Origin: Siphonodentalium dalli
Lineage: Eukaryota > Mollusca > Scaphopoda > Gadilida > Siphonodentaliidae
DNA: 64,000 nt
Direction: 5' to 3'
Assembly (NCBI GenBank): GCA_032622095.1
Contig: CP136061.1
Location: forward strand, 254,275,582 to 254,339,581
Part shown: one piece after another, positions 53,670-64,000 of the stretch
Layout: each line of letters begins with the position of its first letter
Numbering within the stretch: the stretch's first letter is position 1
Notes under the pieces: model-generated
The model's database searches: none
What the model saw: only the letters and a program-made list of their open reading frames with translations
Told to the model about the DNA's origin: nothing
Translations under genes and position numbers: made by a program

Positions 53670-55656
53670 TTAAGTTCACAAGTGGCATAAGACTTATTGG
53701 GCACCTTCCATATGAACATGGATATGGCATTCGATTTCAACCTATTAGGTCACTTTAAAATAGATATATAGTCTAATAGAGTGATAAAGCTAATTAAGCT
53801 CAGTCCATAGTCAGGCAGAAGAACCATACATAACAGTTAAAGATAAAATAGTTAAAAAATTTAGTAAAATATGATTGATAATGGTTGGATATAACATACT
53901 TTAATGCATAATTATGAGATAACTAGAGGTGGGATATGAGAATGGTCAGATTGAAGATATAGAGTCATTACATTGGATAGCATACTGTATGTCTATGGAA
54001 TGGGTGGGTTAATTTTGTTAATATTTTAAAGCATATAAACCAAATGACCCTCTCTATGCAGGTTAGGGGTGTGTTATCATAAAATATGACATGAAATATA
54101 ACTATAATCAATGACAAATATTTGAGATAGCAAGGGGTTAATGTTAACCACACTAATGAACTGATCAAAATAGTCTATAAATGCATGTAATTGGATTTAG
54201 AAGCCCATACAATAAGTCAGTCTCAAGAATACAAGCAAAGTTATTATTATCCTGCACCCCAAATGCAATAGAGGGAATTTCAAATAAGACATTTCCTCTA
54301 ATGTTTTTAGAAATACTTACTGAACCTGGCTCAAAGTGAAAGGTATAATTTAATATCTGCCTATCGGATATCATGTGTCTATGGAATGGGTTAATTTTAA
54401 TCCCAAAATCCATGCAAGATAAAAGTGGACCACCATCAACCTGGACATACAATCAGAGAAGGATCAAATGAAAAGCATCAAAACCATATGATGTGTGGAG
54501 AGGGTTAATCATTTTCAAGGACATCATATGATGGAACTAAGAGTCTTATAGAGTGTACATTAATTAATGCCATTGACCTGTTTCATCAGGGGGATTAACT
54601 TAATATTGCACAGAAGACAGAACTTGAATAAAGAGTCATCAATCAAAGTTTGACAGATGATAAACAGGTCTGCCAGGCACCAGTGTATCGGGTGTCCAAT
54701 AGCTTTTAATTGTCTCATTCCAATAACACAGTTCACAGTGCATGGCAAACAGGTATGAATTATAAAGGGCCATAACTCTGTTAAAATATATCGGATCAAA
54801 CCCATATTCGAACTTGATCTGTATTTAGGGGTCAGAAATTCATATACCAAATTTGGAGTCGATCAGATGAAAAATGTTTGAGTCATCCTGGCTTGGATGA
54901 ATACTATTTAAAAACAAGAGTGGAAATGTTTAAATAAACAATACCAAAATCCATACAGATGAAGAACGTGCTAAGAAAGACCTAGGTAAGAAAGACTTGT
55001 TTGAAAATTGTTTGACTTAGATGCATCGGATAGCATGTGTGTGAAGGGTTAATTATTTTCTAAACCGATCAACCAATCGATACCAAAAACTATACAGGTG
55101 AGGGGTGTGTCATCATAAACCTACATATCAAATATGAACACAATCAGACTAAAATTACTTCGGTTATAGCATCGGATTATTTAAAAAAAAAAATTTATTT
55201 TCGAAAAAAAAAGGGTCATAACTCATTTAAACTAAATCGGATCAAACCCATATTCGAACTCGATCTGTATTTTGGGCTGTGAAACTCGCATACCAAATTT
55301 GGTTCCAATCAGATAAAAAATGTTTGAGTTATGGCAGAATGTGTGAATTCTAAGTCGAAAAAGGGCCATAACTCTGTAACAAAAACTCGGATCAAACCCA
55401 AATTCGAACACGATCTGTATTTTGGGCTGAGAAACCCATATACAGATCGAGTTCGAATTTGGGTTTGAGTTTGGGTTTGAGTTATCGCATTACTCGTAAA
55501 GTGTCTATGGACAGACAGACGGACAGACGGAAGAACGACGAGTGGTCAATCCGGACAATGACACTATGTTTACCATACTATGGTATGGGTAAACATAAAA
55601 ATGATAAAGGAAATATGGGTTGATACAAAAATCGGACTTGGCACTGAAAGGGTTAA

Positions 55657-56480
55657 CTCGTGAAGTTTGCTACATGTTCGGGTATTGGCTAGAGTCTTAC
55701 ATGGCAATTTGCAAGTATTTGCTTAATTTTGCTAAATGAAACGAGGAAATAAATGGTGTAATCAATATTCTAAAAATAAACAAATCTCCCGCCAGTTTTC
55801 AAATTCAAGTTGGACAACGGTACCGGTGTGGGATGGAAAATCTGACTCGAGGGGTCAGATATCTGGGCTGGACACAAGGCTTGCCGAGTATCTGGACCAA
55901 ATATCTGGCCCCGAGGGTGAGATTTTTCCATGCCAACATCCCAGGTCATGATGGATCATTTTTCTCCCAACCCAAGAGCCTCAATCCGATATTTTTGTTT
56001 TTAACAAATCTTTGGCGCATTCCAGTAGCTTTGTAACGGTATATCTGGGGAGAAATCTGATGCAATATTCATGATTATCTGGGATGATTTCGGAATATAC
56101 CCAAGTATATAATGTAAAAACAAAGCTCATTATCTGTGTGCGCAGGGTTAATACGTTAGAGTGAAATCGACATGGGCTTGTGAAAGCCACATGAATACGT
56201 CACATCGTAGCACCTGCACAGATTCCAAGAAATGTGAGTATTGATATGAAGTATACTGGACTAATCGTGTTTGTCATGGGAAATGTCCATATCGGTACCA
56301 TTAGAAAAGAAACATGTTTATATGTGACAGACAAATGTTAGTTAGAAGTGTTCAATGATTTATTATGACGATGACAACCCTATGGAACTATTTTGTTCAT
56401 CATTTGTGAAGCGGCTATTCTTTATGTGTTACGAAATGTGGAAGTAATGCCAGTTTCGCTTTGGGGGCTTCCATTTGATG
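55657..56480. other. Unassigned DNA
   Basis: Nothing supportable was seen. The frame at 55833-56036 has no recognisable domain. Confidence 0.35.
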
Positions 56481-56743
56481 GATTGTGTTCACACAATTAG
56501 TTGTTTATATTGCATGTTATGCATACATGTATATGCATATTTTGGCATGTTTATATTGCATGTTATGCAAATATGCATTTATATATATATATGCATATGT
56601 GTGTTTATATGGCATGTTTAGGTTGCATGTTATGCATATATGCATTTTTATACCACGATCGCCTATCTTACTATATAAATTAAGCCATCTGTTTAAATTT
56701 TACATTTAATCAACACCTGTTGATTAAACGTGCACTGTTGATT

Positions 56744-56909
56744 AAACTTCGCAGAGTGGATTAAACTTTCTCCATACAATTTGAACGGAAAAGTGCTTAT
56801 CCATCGCATTGTAAAGATCGTGGCATAAACTTCGCAGAGTGGATTAAACTTTCTCCATACAATTTGAACGGAAAAGTGTTTATCCATCGCATTGTAAAGA
56901 TCGTGGCAT
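56744..56909. repeat. 83-bp tandem duplication
   Basis: 'aaacttcgcagagtggatta' to 'aaagatcgtggcat' occurs twice (starts at 56744 and 56827) with about one mismatch. Confidence 0.85.
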
Positions 56910-56915
56910 AAACAC

Positions 56916-57057
56916 AATATACGCATAGTGTTTCTGAATAACAAATTTAATCCACTCGTGGGATTGGCGATTTACACCACTCGCTGAAGCTCGTGATGTA
57001 AATCGCCAATCCCACTCGTGGATTAAATTTGTTATTCAGAAACACTATGCGTATATT
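56916..57057. repeat. 142-bp near-perfect palindrome
   Basis: 'aatatacgcatagtgtttct' through 'gggattggcgatttacacca' pairs with the exact inverse on the right, around 'ctcgctgaagctcg'. It could extrude as a cruciform. Confidence 0.85.
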
Positions 57058-57464
57058 CTATATATATAATGCATGTTATGCATATATGCATTTATATTGC
57101 ATGTTTATATTGCATGTTTATATATATATATATGCATATATACATTCATATTGCATGTTTATATTGCATGTAATGCATATATATGCATTTATACATGTGC
57201 AAGTTTTGCTTATATGCGTGTATATTGCATGTTTATATTGCATGTTATGCAACTCAGTGTTTGCAAGTTTTCTTCATGTTCAACATGTTGGAGGCTTATC
57301 TCCATTGTATTATCGTCCACGAATTCGTCCGTATTTATTAACTTGAAATGTGAAGTGTAACTGGTTTGTCGCCATTGTTTTAGTTGACACAAAACATGAC
57401 GGATTGTTAAAATAGTTCCCGCTCTTAATTAAATAGGTAAAGTAGTCATGTGGGTAGGGTGAGA

Positions 57465-57795
57465 CAGCTGGTCATGTGTTGGGTGAGACAGGGAAATCTC
57501 AGCCAGCTATCCCACAGCCTGTGCTAAAATGTGTAGGGGGTGGGAGAAAGGGAAATCTCACATGGGCTGCCTGTGCTAAAATGTGTAGGGGATAAGAGAA
57601 AGGGAAATCTCACCCAGTTATCCCACGCGGGCTGCCTGTGCTAAAATGTGTAGGGGATAAGAGAAAGGGAAATCTCACCCAGTTATCCCACGTGGGCTGC
57701 CTGTGCTAAAATGTGTAGGGGATAAGAGAAAGGGAAATCTCACCTAGCTATCCCACACAGGCTGCCTGTGCTAAAATGTGCAGGGGGTGGGAGAA
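57465..57795. repeat. ~60-bp minisatellite, about five units
   Basis: Units contain 'gctgcctgtgctaaaatgtg', 'taggggataagagaaaggga' and 'aatctcacccagttatccca'. Confidence 0.85.
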
Positions 57796-58046
57796 AAAGA
57801 AGGTAATGATTAATACTGGAATGATGCTTTATGTTACTATAGAACAATGCAGTTATCAAAGTGTCAATCAATGATGCATAAAGACTCTAAGATAGAGAGA
57901 TAGTGCATGGGTGATGGGATAACACACTTTGTACACATAATGAATGAAGCTGAAGGCTCTAATTTACAGCTCAGTAGGGAATGACATAAAGGAATTACAG
58001 AGTTAATAATTAATAAGGGGAGATCCATGAATAACACAGCAATAAA

Positions 58047-58463
58047 CAAGCCATGAAATAGTGTGTCTGTCATTTGCAGAATGAGGTCCCCAGAGGGTGC
58101 ACAGCAGGCTAGAATCACTAAATTCACCCTCTGGGGACCCCATTCTGCTTAGGCCTCATATTCTGGGAAGTATCTATAGTCTCAAATTAACATTGTTCTT
58201 AGTTACTTTTTCCATTCTGTTCAGTTTCTTATATCCCTTAATTTGCAGAAGTTAAAATGCATAATCAAGGTGACTAATTGGTGAACATCACCTGGGAAAC
58301 TTCAATCTGATCCTAGGTCTCCCATAGCAGTTGAGGCCTGAACAGAATGAGGTCCCCAGAGGGTGAATTTGGTGATGATAGCCCATCATGCAGGGTAGCA
58401 TCACTATATTCACGCTCTGGAGACCGCATTCTGCGAATGACAGACACACTATTTCAAGGCTTG
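58047..58463. mobile_element. Double-hairpin element, long-spacer type
   Basis: The left end is CAAGCCATGAAATAGTGTG and the right end 'actatttcaaggcttg'. The first hairpin is partly deleted. The spacer has 'gtttcttatatcccttaatt', and the second hairpin is complete. No matching flanks were found. Confidence 0.65.
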
Positions 58464-58671
58464 ATTGGTAACGAATGGCGTCGACAGAATTGACTGATAG
58501 GAAACTTATAACAGGGTTTACAGCTGAGATAAAATCAGTCATGAAACAGATAAAGAGACTGTATGGAAGCATAGGTCATAAAACAAGAGCCTAGTTAGTG
58601 GTTAGAGGGAAATAATTATTTCCCATAGGCCATAGTGTTAACATTCTGTCCCAATCTGTGCAGGTTTAGAC

Positions 58672-58774
58672 ACAGGTCCCCAGAACAAAAATTGACCCCA
58701 CTCCCAATAATACTTAATCCTATAGAATTAAGTATTATTGGGAGTGGGGTAAATTTTTGTTCTGGGGACCTGTG
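58672..58774. mobile_element. 103-bp palindromic mini-MITE
   Basis: 'acaggtccccagaacaaaaa' ... pairs with '...tttttgttctggggacctgt' almost perfectly around an 8-base centre. The direct repeat ggtttagac flanks it (58663-58671, 58775-58783). Confidence 0.8.
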
Positions 58775-58783
58775 GGTTTAGAC

Positions 58784-59165
58784 TAATTGGAAATTTTTTC
58801 CCTTCAATTCTGGAGGAACAAATCCTAGGACATAATTTGAATTGGAAATATATTTGGGGTACAAGAGCTTTTCCAGTTAAAATTCCCCAGCTTTCATAAC
58901 TAACATAATAACTACCGTCAGTTAAGCAACAAATTTTGAAAACAGAAATTCACCTACCCCTATATCATTACTCATCCCAAATTCCCATAATACTAAATAA
59001 AGTTCATATTCAGTATCGACATGATCTGATCAGGAAATGCATATTTAAAATTTTTATGTATTTAATTTCTGAAAATAATACACCAATCAGCTGCCAGCGA
59101 TTTATTAACCTGTAGAATAGTGTCCCTGAACTTTTCGATGAACAATAATTCAACATAATTAGTTC
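58784..59165. other. Unassigned AT-rich DNA
   Basis: No feature was recognised. Confidence 0.35.
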
Positions 59166-59169
59166 CTTG

Positions 59170-59890
59170 TAACCTATATCTAAAACCAATTGCTGAGATA
59201 CGCAGGCAGACAGACAAAAAATTCTTCAACATTTTCAGATAAACAAAGGTGAATAATTCGAGAAAACGAAAAAACCTGAACAAAACAATTGAAAACTCCA
59301 TTGAATGTCCTCGTTATGGTGAACATCCATACCAAAATTTAATTGAGATCCGACAACCTATTGTTGAGATATCTCCTCGGACAGACAAAAGACTAAAAAA
59401 AATCAACATTTTCAGATAAACAAAGATAAATAACTCTAGAAAGGAAAACCTGAACAAAACATTTAAAAACTCCATTGAATGTTCTCATTATGTTGAACAT
59501 CCATACCAAAATTCATTGATATTCGACAACCTAATTTTGAGATATCTCTTGGACAGACAAAAAAAAAATTCATGTTTAACAAAGATGAATAACTCTATAA
59601 AGGAAAACCCGCATAAAACAATCGAACACTCATCTGAATGCTCCTATTGTGATGACCATCCATACCAAATTTCATGAGATCAGACAACTGGTGGTTGAGA
59701 CATCTGCTCGGACGGACAAAAACCATACATTTCCAGTTAAAGAAAGATGAATAACTCTAGAACAGAAAACCCGAACAAATCTGTTAAACACTCTATTGAA
59801 TTCCCTCAAAATAGTGAACATCCATACCAATTTCATTCAGATCTGACTACAAAGAAACAAACATTTCCAGATAAACAAAGATGGTTAGTT
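59170..59890. repeat. Tandem ~180-bp units of the 'cagataaacaaagatgaata' repeat
   Basis: About four units contain 'ttcagataaacaaag', 'aataactctagaa', 'cctgaacaaaacaattgaa', 'ccataccaaaatt' and 'cggacagacaaaa'. It is the same family as 18036-18520. Confidence 0.75.
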
Positions 59891-60399
59891 TTACTTAACA
59901 ACTTGCTGGAACGTGTTTTAGAAACGAGAAATCGGCGAAAATTCAGCTTAATATTTTGATTTAAAATTCGGGCTTGGCGGTTCGGTGGTCGGTCATCTAA
60001 AAGTCAAAAAATCTTCATATATAATATTCAAAACCGCCAAGCTCGACTATGAGAGTGATAAATGATAACCATTCAACATGTTTCGAATAAAAAACTTAGT
60101 CCAACTGTTGTTTAAAAAGAGAAATCGACCAAAAATCGACAAGAAATCTGCGTAAAAAGACGATGTTTTGATTTTGTGACCACGCCCCCTATTAACCAAC
60201 CAATCGGGGACATTACTGCCACTATTGTCGATTAATTTACGAAAATGGGCCATATAAGTAAATTAACTGGTGCTATTCTCGCATAATTCACGCGAAAACA
60301 GCGTTTAAAAGGCTTTTAAAAAATTACAAACCGCCAAGCTTGTCTTTTAGTCATCTGCCTTAAAAACTGCCAAGCTTGCATTTTAGCCACTCTCAGTGC
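59891..60399. other. Unassigned DNA with 'accgccaagct' repeats
   Basis: 'aaccgccaagct[t/c]g' recurs at about 60032, 60330 and 60366. No gene is supported. Confidence 0.35.
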
Positions 60400-60705
60400 A
60401 AGGGGAAGTGGACAGAGTTATATATCCGGGGAAATCCCCTAGTTATAAATAAACTCACTGAGTGTAAGGTGAAGTGGACAGAGTTACAGATCCGGGGAGA
60501 TCCCCTAGTTATAAATAAACCCACTGAGTGTAAGGTGAAGTGGACAGAGTTATAGATCTGGCGAAATCCCCAAGTTATAAATAAACTCACTGAGTGTAAG
60601 GTGAAGTGGACAGAGTTACAGATCCGGGGAGATCCCCTAGTTATAAATAAACTTACTGAGTGTAAGGTGAAGTGGACAGAGTTATAGATCCGGGAAAATC
60701 AACTG
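60400..60705. repeat. 66-bp minisatellite, five units
   Basis: 'gtggacagagtta' recurs at 60408, 60474, 60540, 60606 and 60672. Each unit also has 'gatccggggagatcccctag' and 'ttataaataaactcactgag'. Confidence 0.9.
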
Positions 60706-61744
60706 TGAACCAAAGGATGAAGCCATGGATTTTATTCTGCCCAAAGCACTTGAAATTGAAGCTATTCTGAAATTTAGAAAATATGAAAAGAAACCATTAC
60801 TATTAAAATATATCATTCATTCAGGGTGAATAAAACATATTAACATATTTTCATAAACTTTTCTTGTCAGTATATAAATTGTATCTTTCTCACAGAATCG
60901 AGAACATGTTCAAATCTCAAGTAGTTTCATGATTAATTAATTCTGACAAGAATTATCATCATTTCTGTGACTCATTTTTGAGTTTGAGCCTGCGACTATA
61001 TATATCTTGAGGGATACATTTAACAATAATATGATAATATGCAAGGCATATAAAGAACGACCCCAACATAATAGTAAGAAGACGGACAATGCAAAGGATC
61101 GTGCAAATAGTCGTGGAACTATTTGCATATAGGCCTATAAAATTAGGCATTTACGCATGTCAGCGACGTGAATGCTTGATTGTTAGTGCAGATCGTTTTG
61201 GATGCCAGTGGACTTCGATGAGTACATGATGCCTTAATATAATTGATCCTATCGCGGCCTTTGATAATAAAAGCCTCTATATTGTAATGTATATAGTGAA
61301 TGCTATAGACTACAATGTACGTCGCTGCGATTAAGCGAAGACGACACAATGCGTCCAGTCATGTCTGGATTCTGGCCCGCAGAGACAAATGACGTTTTAA
61401 CGTCACGACGCCGTAACTGCCTTCATTTAGCTAACAAATGAAACTGATCTAATATTAACCTTTGCATGACATATTCAAAACAACTTACTGTTTATAAATA
61501 AATACTTCAGTTGTCCATTGCCACATATCGGAAGTTGTGAAGTAGTAAATTCGATTCAATGCTGATTCCGCGATTTTGTGAAACCACTGCCGGAAGTCAC
61601 GTGATTTTTCCACGAAAATGTTGTGTGAATAAAAATTTCTCCTTCACGGTATACTGTAATTTATGTGTGACGTCACAAGTACGCGCACCCATCTGTTACC
61701 TATACACGACCCGAGCTCGGGCGCGCAAGCGGGGTCGTTAATAG
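60706..61744. other. Unassigned, comparatively unique DNA
   Basis: The part around 61330-61740 has more CpG than its surroundings ('gtcacgacgccgtaactg', 'tacgcgcaccc', 'gggcgcgcaagcggggtc'), which could mark a promoter or unmethylated segment. No exon could be tied to it. Confidence 0.25.
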
Positions 61745-62015
61745 TTATATTACCTGTATAGTTTGCACATCATTTGAGGGTGTGACTGCATACAATTTGG
61801 AGGGATATATTTAACTTTTATTGTACCTGTACAGATTGCAGATCACATGCTAGTTTGCATATAGTTTGAACACGTGATTGTATGCAATCTGGAGGGATAT
61901 ATTTAAGTGTTATTTTACCTGTATAGTTTGCACATCAGATGCTTTGATCGTCTTCAGACATAGTTTGCATATAGTTTGAGCATGTGACTGTATACAATCT
62001 GGAGGGATACATTTT
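61745..62015. repeat. ~110-bp tandem repeat, about three units
   Basis: Units contain 'acctgtatagtttgcacatc', 'tatagtttga[a/g]ca', 'tgtgactgtatacaatctgg' and 'agggatatatttaa'. Confidence 0.8.
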
Positions 62016-63040
62016 ACTTGGACGTATCCTGTAGTAGATAAAATACATGAATATTATAGCAATAATTTCAATTAAATTGTAGAATGTACATAATTTATAT
62101 ATCTGAGTTGCAAACTAATTTCAACATAATCTATTTTACTTTACATCTAGAATCTACAGTATAAAATATTATGCTTAAGTCACGAAGGGTTACCTGAAAT
62201 AGACTATCGTGTTCGATATAGAAATCAAATAGACTATCCTGTTCAGATATGTTAAGTTTTGAAAATGGCAATCTGGGAGATTTTTTGCAGGAGGGACCAG
62301 CGCCAGTTTGTAACCAAATTTCCTGTTCACCGACTGGTTTATTCTATATATCACCTGCAATGGGCAATCACCTGATAAACTCGACCGCCTAATTTTCAGT
62401 TCAAAACGATAATTCCACCTGTGTTGATCGAGAGACCACCACCATTTATTAAAGAGAAAGAAGCAGACACTTTGTTTAAACTAAGTAAAAATACTCAGAA
62501 TTCCACCGGATACAGCTGGATATGTGCGAAACTGAAAGTACAAAATCAGAATAAACTACAAAATGGACTCATCTTACTGTTTAACCCCCAAAAGAATTGG
62601 ACACATTCAACCATTTATTAACAAATTTTAAGAAGCAGAAACTTTGTATAAAATAAGTAAAAACAAACCCGATTTACACAGGTTACTACCCCCTGACATG
62701 TGTGCAATCCATTCAGTAAAGAAAGTGTTAAAACGGACATGGCACATAATTTGGTATGAGGTATCCCAGAACATACCTATGTGAATTATTTTAAACAAAT
62801 TTGTCAATATAGCCTTGAAAATATGTGTTTTGTTTCTTATTTTTATCAATAAATTTTAGATCGTTTCGTTTGTGCCAGTTCAATTGTTTAGTCAGTGGTC
62901 ACATAAAAATTGCAACCGTTGACCATGCGAAGAAAATCCAAAGCTGTCATCACTCTGAAACGTTTATGGTACTAAATAAATTTTATGATGAAAATGAATA
63001 GAAAGAAGCAGATATGTGAAGCTTTGTTAATAGTTTCATG
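62016..63040. other. Unassigned AT-rich DNA
   Basis: 'accatttattaa' + 'agaagcagacactttgt' (62440) and 'accatttattaacaaatttt' + 'aagaagcagaaactttgta' (62609) form a short direct repeat. No gene is supported. Confidence 0.35.
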
Positions 63041-63180
63041 CTAACCCTTTACCCAACAGAACGGCCCTGTACCAATGCATTCTCTTATATATGCGAGTCG
63101 ACCATAGGTCGCCTCGCATATAAGAGAATGCATTGGCTTAACACATTAAAAATGATCAAATTGTCAAAGAATGTAGAAAA
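63041..63180. mobile_element. TTAA-target element 'CCCTTTACCCAACA', copy 6, right-truncated
   Basis: It starts ctaaCCCTTTACCCAACA and has the first palindrome of the module (about 63070-63136) and the start of the spacer. It then stops where the 'aacgagaggccgatcacgat' block begins. Confidence 0.7.
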
Positions 63181-63188
63181 TATTATAA

Positions 63189-64000
63189 GAACGAGAGGCC
63201 GATCACGATCGGCAGATGTTTAACCCATACCTTGGCGATAGTGATCAGCTATTTTCAGTTCTGACACGAAAATCCATAAGCCATAACTCTGTTTAAAATA
63301 TAAAAAAATGGATCAAACCCAAATTCGAAATCTATCTGTATTTTGGGCTGAGAAATTCACATACAAAATTTACATACATCTCAATAAAATGAGATATATC
63401 AGATGAAAGGTATTTCTGCTAAGTATAAGGAATGTTGAGAATAAAGGGTTCATTTTAACCACAAAAATCCATACAAGTGAAAGGGATATAATAGGAGAAT
63501 GATTACATGAAAAATATACAAAAGCATAAAATTGATGACAAGGGTTAACAATTTTAACTCAATAAAATTAGGTACAGGTATGTCACTGGAACACTGCATT
63601 GATATCCTAAACCAGAGAGCTGTATGGAAATACAATAAACAACAGATGGTTCTCTGTCCAATTACAGCTTCCACTGCGCCTTGACAATATGATGGCTAAA
63701 AATAACTCTAATTTCCAATAATACAAGTTAATCTATTCTCTCTCTCTCTGTGCTAACTGATATCACAGGGGTTAGCTGCTATGGTTCTACATGATAAGCA
63801 TAAAAATATCGAATCTGTTCAATCCTTAGTTAAAAAGGGCCATAACTCTGGTATAAAAAACAGGATATAACCCATATTCAAACTTGATCTGTATTTTGAG
63901 TTGAGAAACTCACATACCAAATTTGGTTCCTATCAGACGATAACTGGTTGAGCTATCGAAGCATGGATGAATTCTATATCAAAGGGCCATAACTCCATTA
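63189..64000. repeat. Interior of the 2.7-kb-type element: 'gaggccgatcacgat' block and 'ccataactc' units
   Basis: 63189-63260 matches 53113-53200 closely. 63278 onward has 'ccataactctg', 'gatcaaacccaaattcgaaa', 'tctgtattttgggctgagaa' units, repeated again at 63838-64000. It probably continues beyond the window. The TTAA ends were not seen. Confidence 0.6.

Larger units (their letters stand above)
52968..55652. mobile_element. 2.7-kb piggyBac-like non-autonomous element
   Basis: It is flanked by TTAA (52964-52967, 55653-55656). The inverted ends are about 43 bp with about two mismatches, starting CCCTTTCAGTGCCAAGTCCG and including 'gtatcaaccc'. Inside are a perfect-looking palindrome (53027-53113), the 'aacgagaggccgatcacgat' block, a nested AGGTACTC element (53233-53669) and tandem 'gggccataactc' units (54765-55600) with a 'gacagacagacggacagacg' run. 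No DDE transposase frame is visible. Confidence 0.8.
56485..57260. repeat. AT-rich 'tatattgcatgttatgcata' satellite split by a fold-back block
   Basis: Irregular repeats of 'tatattgcatgttatgcata' and 'tatgcatttata' occur on both sides (56505-56650, 57065-57250) of a block at about 56700-57060. All open frames here are repeat-derived. Confidence 0.7.

Noticed and set aside
56485-57360. Open frames rich in Y, C, H and M
   Set aside because: They translate the 'tatattgcatgttatgcata' satellite in several frames.
60400-60705. CRISPR-like array or tandem gene fragments
   Set aside because: Whole 66-bp units repeat without variable spacers; the minus-strand repeats in translation merely mirror the minisatellite.
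61330-61745. CpG-island promoter with a downstream first exon
   Set aside because: CpG content is somewhat higher than its surroundings, but no start codon plus donor with a plausible continuation was found in either direction.
1-64000. Viral, mitochondrial or bacterial insertion
   Set aside because: No capsid, integrase, mitochondrial gene order or bacterial operon is visible; all long coding-like stretches are explained by host exons or transposon remnants.

Overview
The window looks like nuclear DNA from an animal, most likely a mollusc and possibly a bivalve. It is AT-rich and has short exons with GT-AG borders separated by kilobase introns. It carries dispersed repeat types that I associate with molluscan genomes: Helitron ends followed by a 'cgaaacttggta' segment, the 'gggccataactc' repeat with 'gacagacag' runs, and the 'CTCACCTGAGACGAAGTCTC' repeat. 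The species call rests on pattern recognition only. No bacterial operon, CRISPR array, rRNA gene or intact autonomous transposon is visible.

Two genes can be supported. (1) On the minus strand, exon 1 (12626-12658) and exon 2 (7152-7308) encode the N-terminus of the mitochondrial S-adenosylmethionine carrier SLC25A26. The exons join in phase across a 5.3-kb intron, and the rest of the gene should lie to the left of the window. Decayed partial copies of exon 2 lie nearby. (2) On the plus strand, four exons in mutually consistent phase (21505-21736, 22321-22667, 23418-23489, 28343-28443) encode part of a charged protein that I do not recognise. A 432-bp hAT-type element sits in its third intron and has duplicated the 5' splice site as its 8-bp target site.

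The rest is almost entirely mobile DNA, much of it datable by nesting. 1-3051: head-to-tail Helitrons split by a BED-finger hAT relic. 3627-10000: TTAA-target elements, a second BED hAT relic and the SLC25A26 intron. 10000-15700: repeat pairs, a CR1/jockey-type reverse transcriptase tail and further MITEs. 15700-20360: fairly unique DNA plus two tandem-repeat fields. 24683-26182: a long-terminal-inverted-repeat element carrying another element. 29211-30096: a third member of the BED-hAT terminal family. 33303-34740: a double-hairpin element split by another hAT-like element. 35355-37712: three TTAA/TA-type elements and a double hairpin. 42931-44470: a TTAA element split by an element with a 9-bp target duplication. 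51340-52370: a G-tract minisatellite. 52968-55652: a 2.7-kb TTAA element with long piggyBac-like ends. 56700-62015: palindromes and minisatellites. 63041-64000: truncated repeats.

Two structures recur. One is a double-hairpin element with ends CAAGCCTTGAAATAG and 8-bp target duplications. The other is a hairpin module bounded by CCCTGTGCCAATGC that sits inside several TTAA elements with different ends. Transposase genes for both are absent here, so both must have been mobilised in trans.
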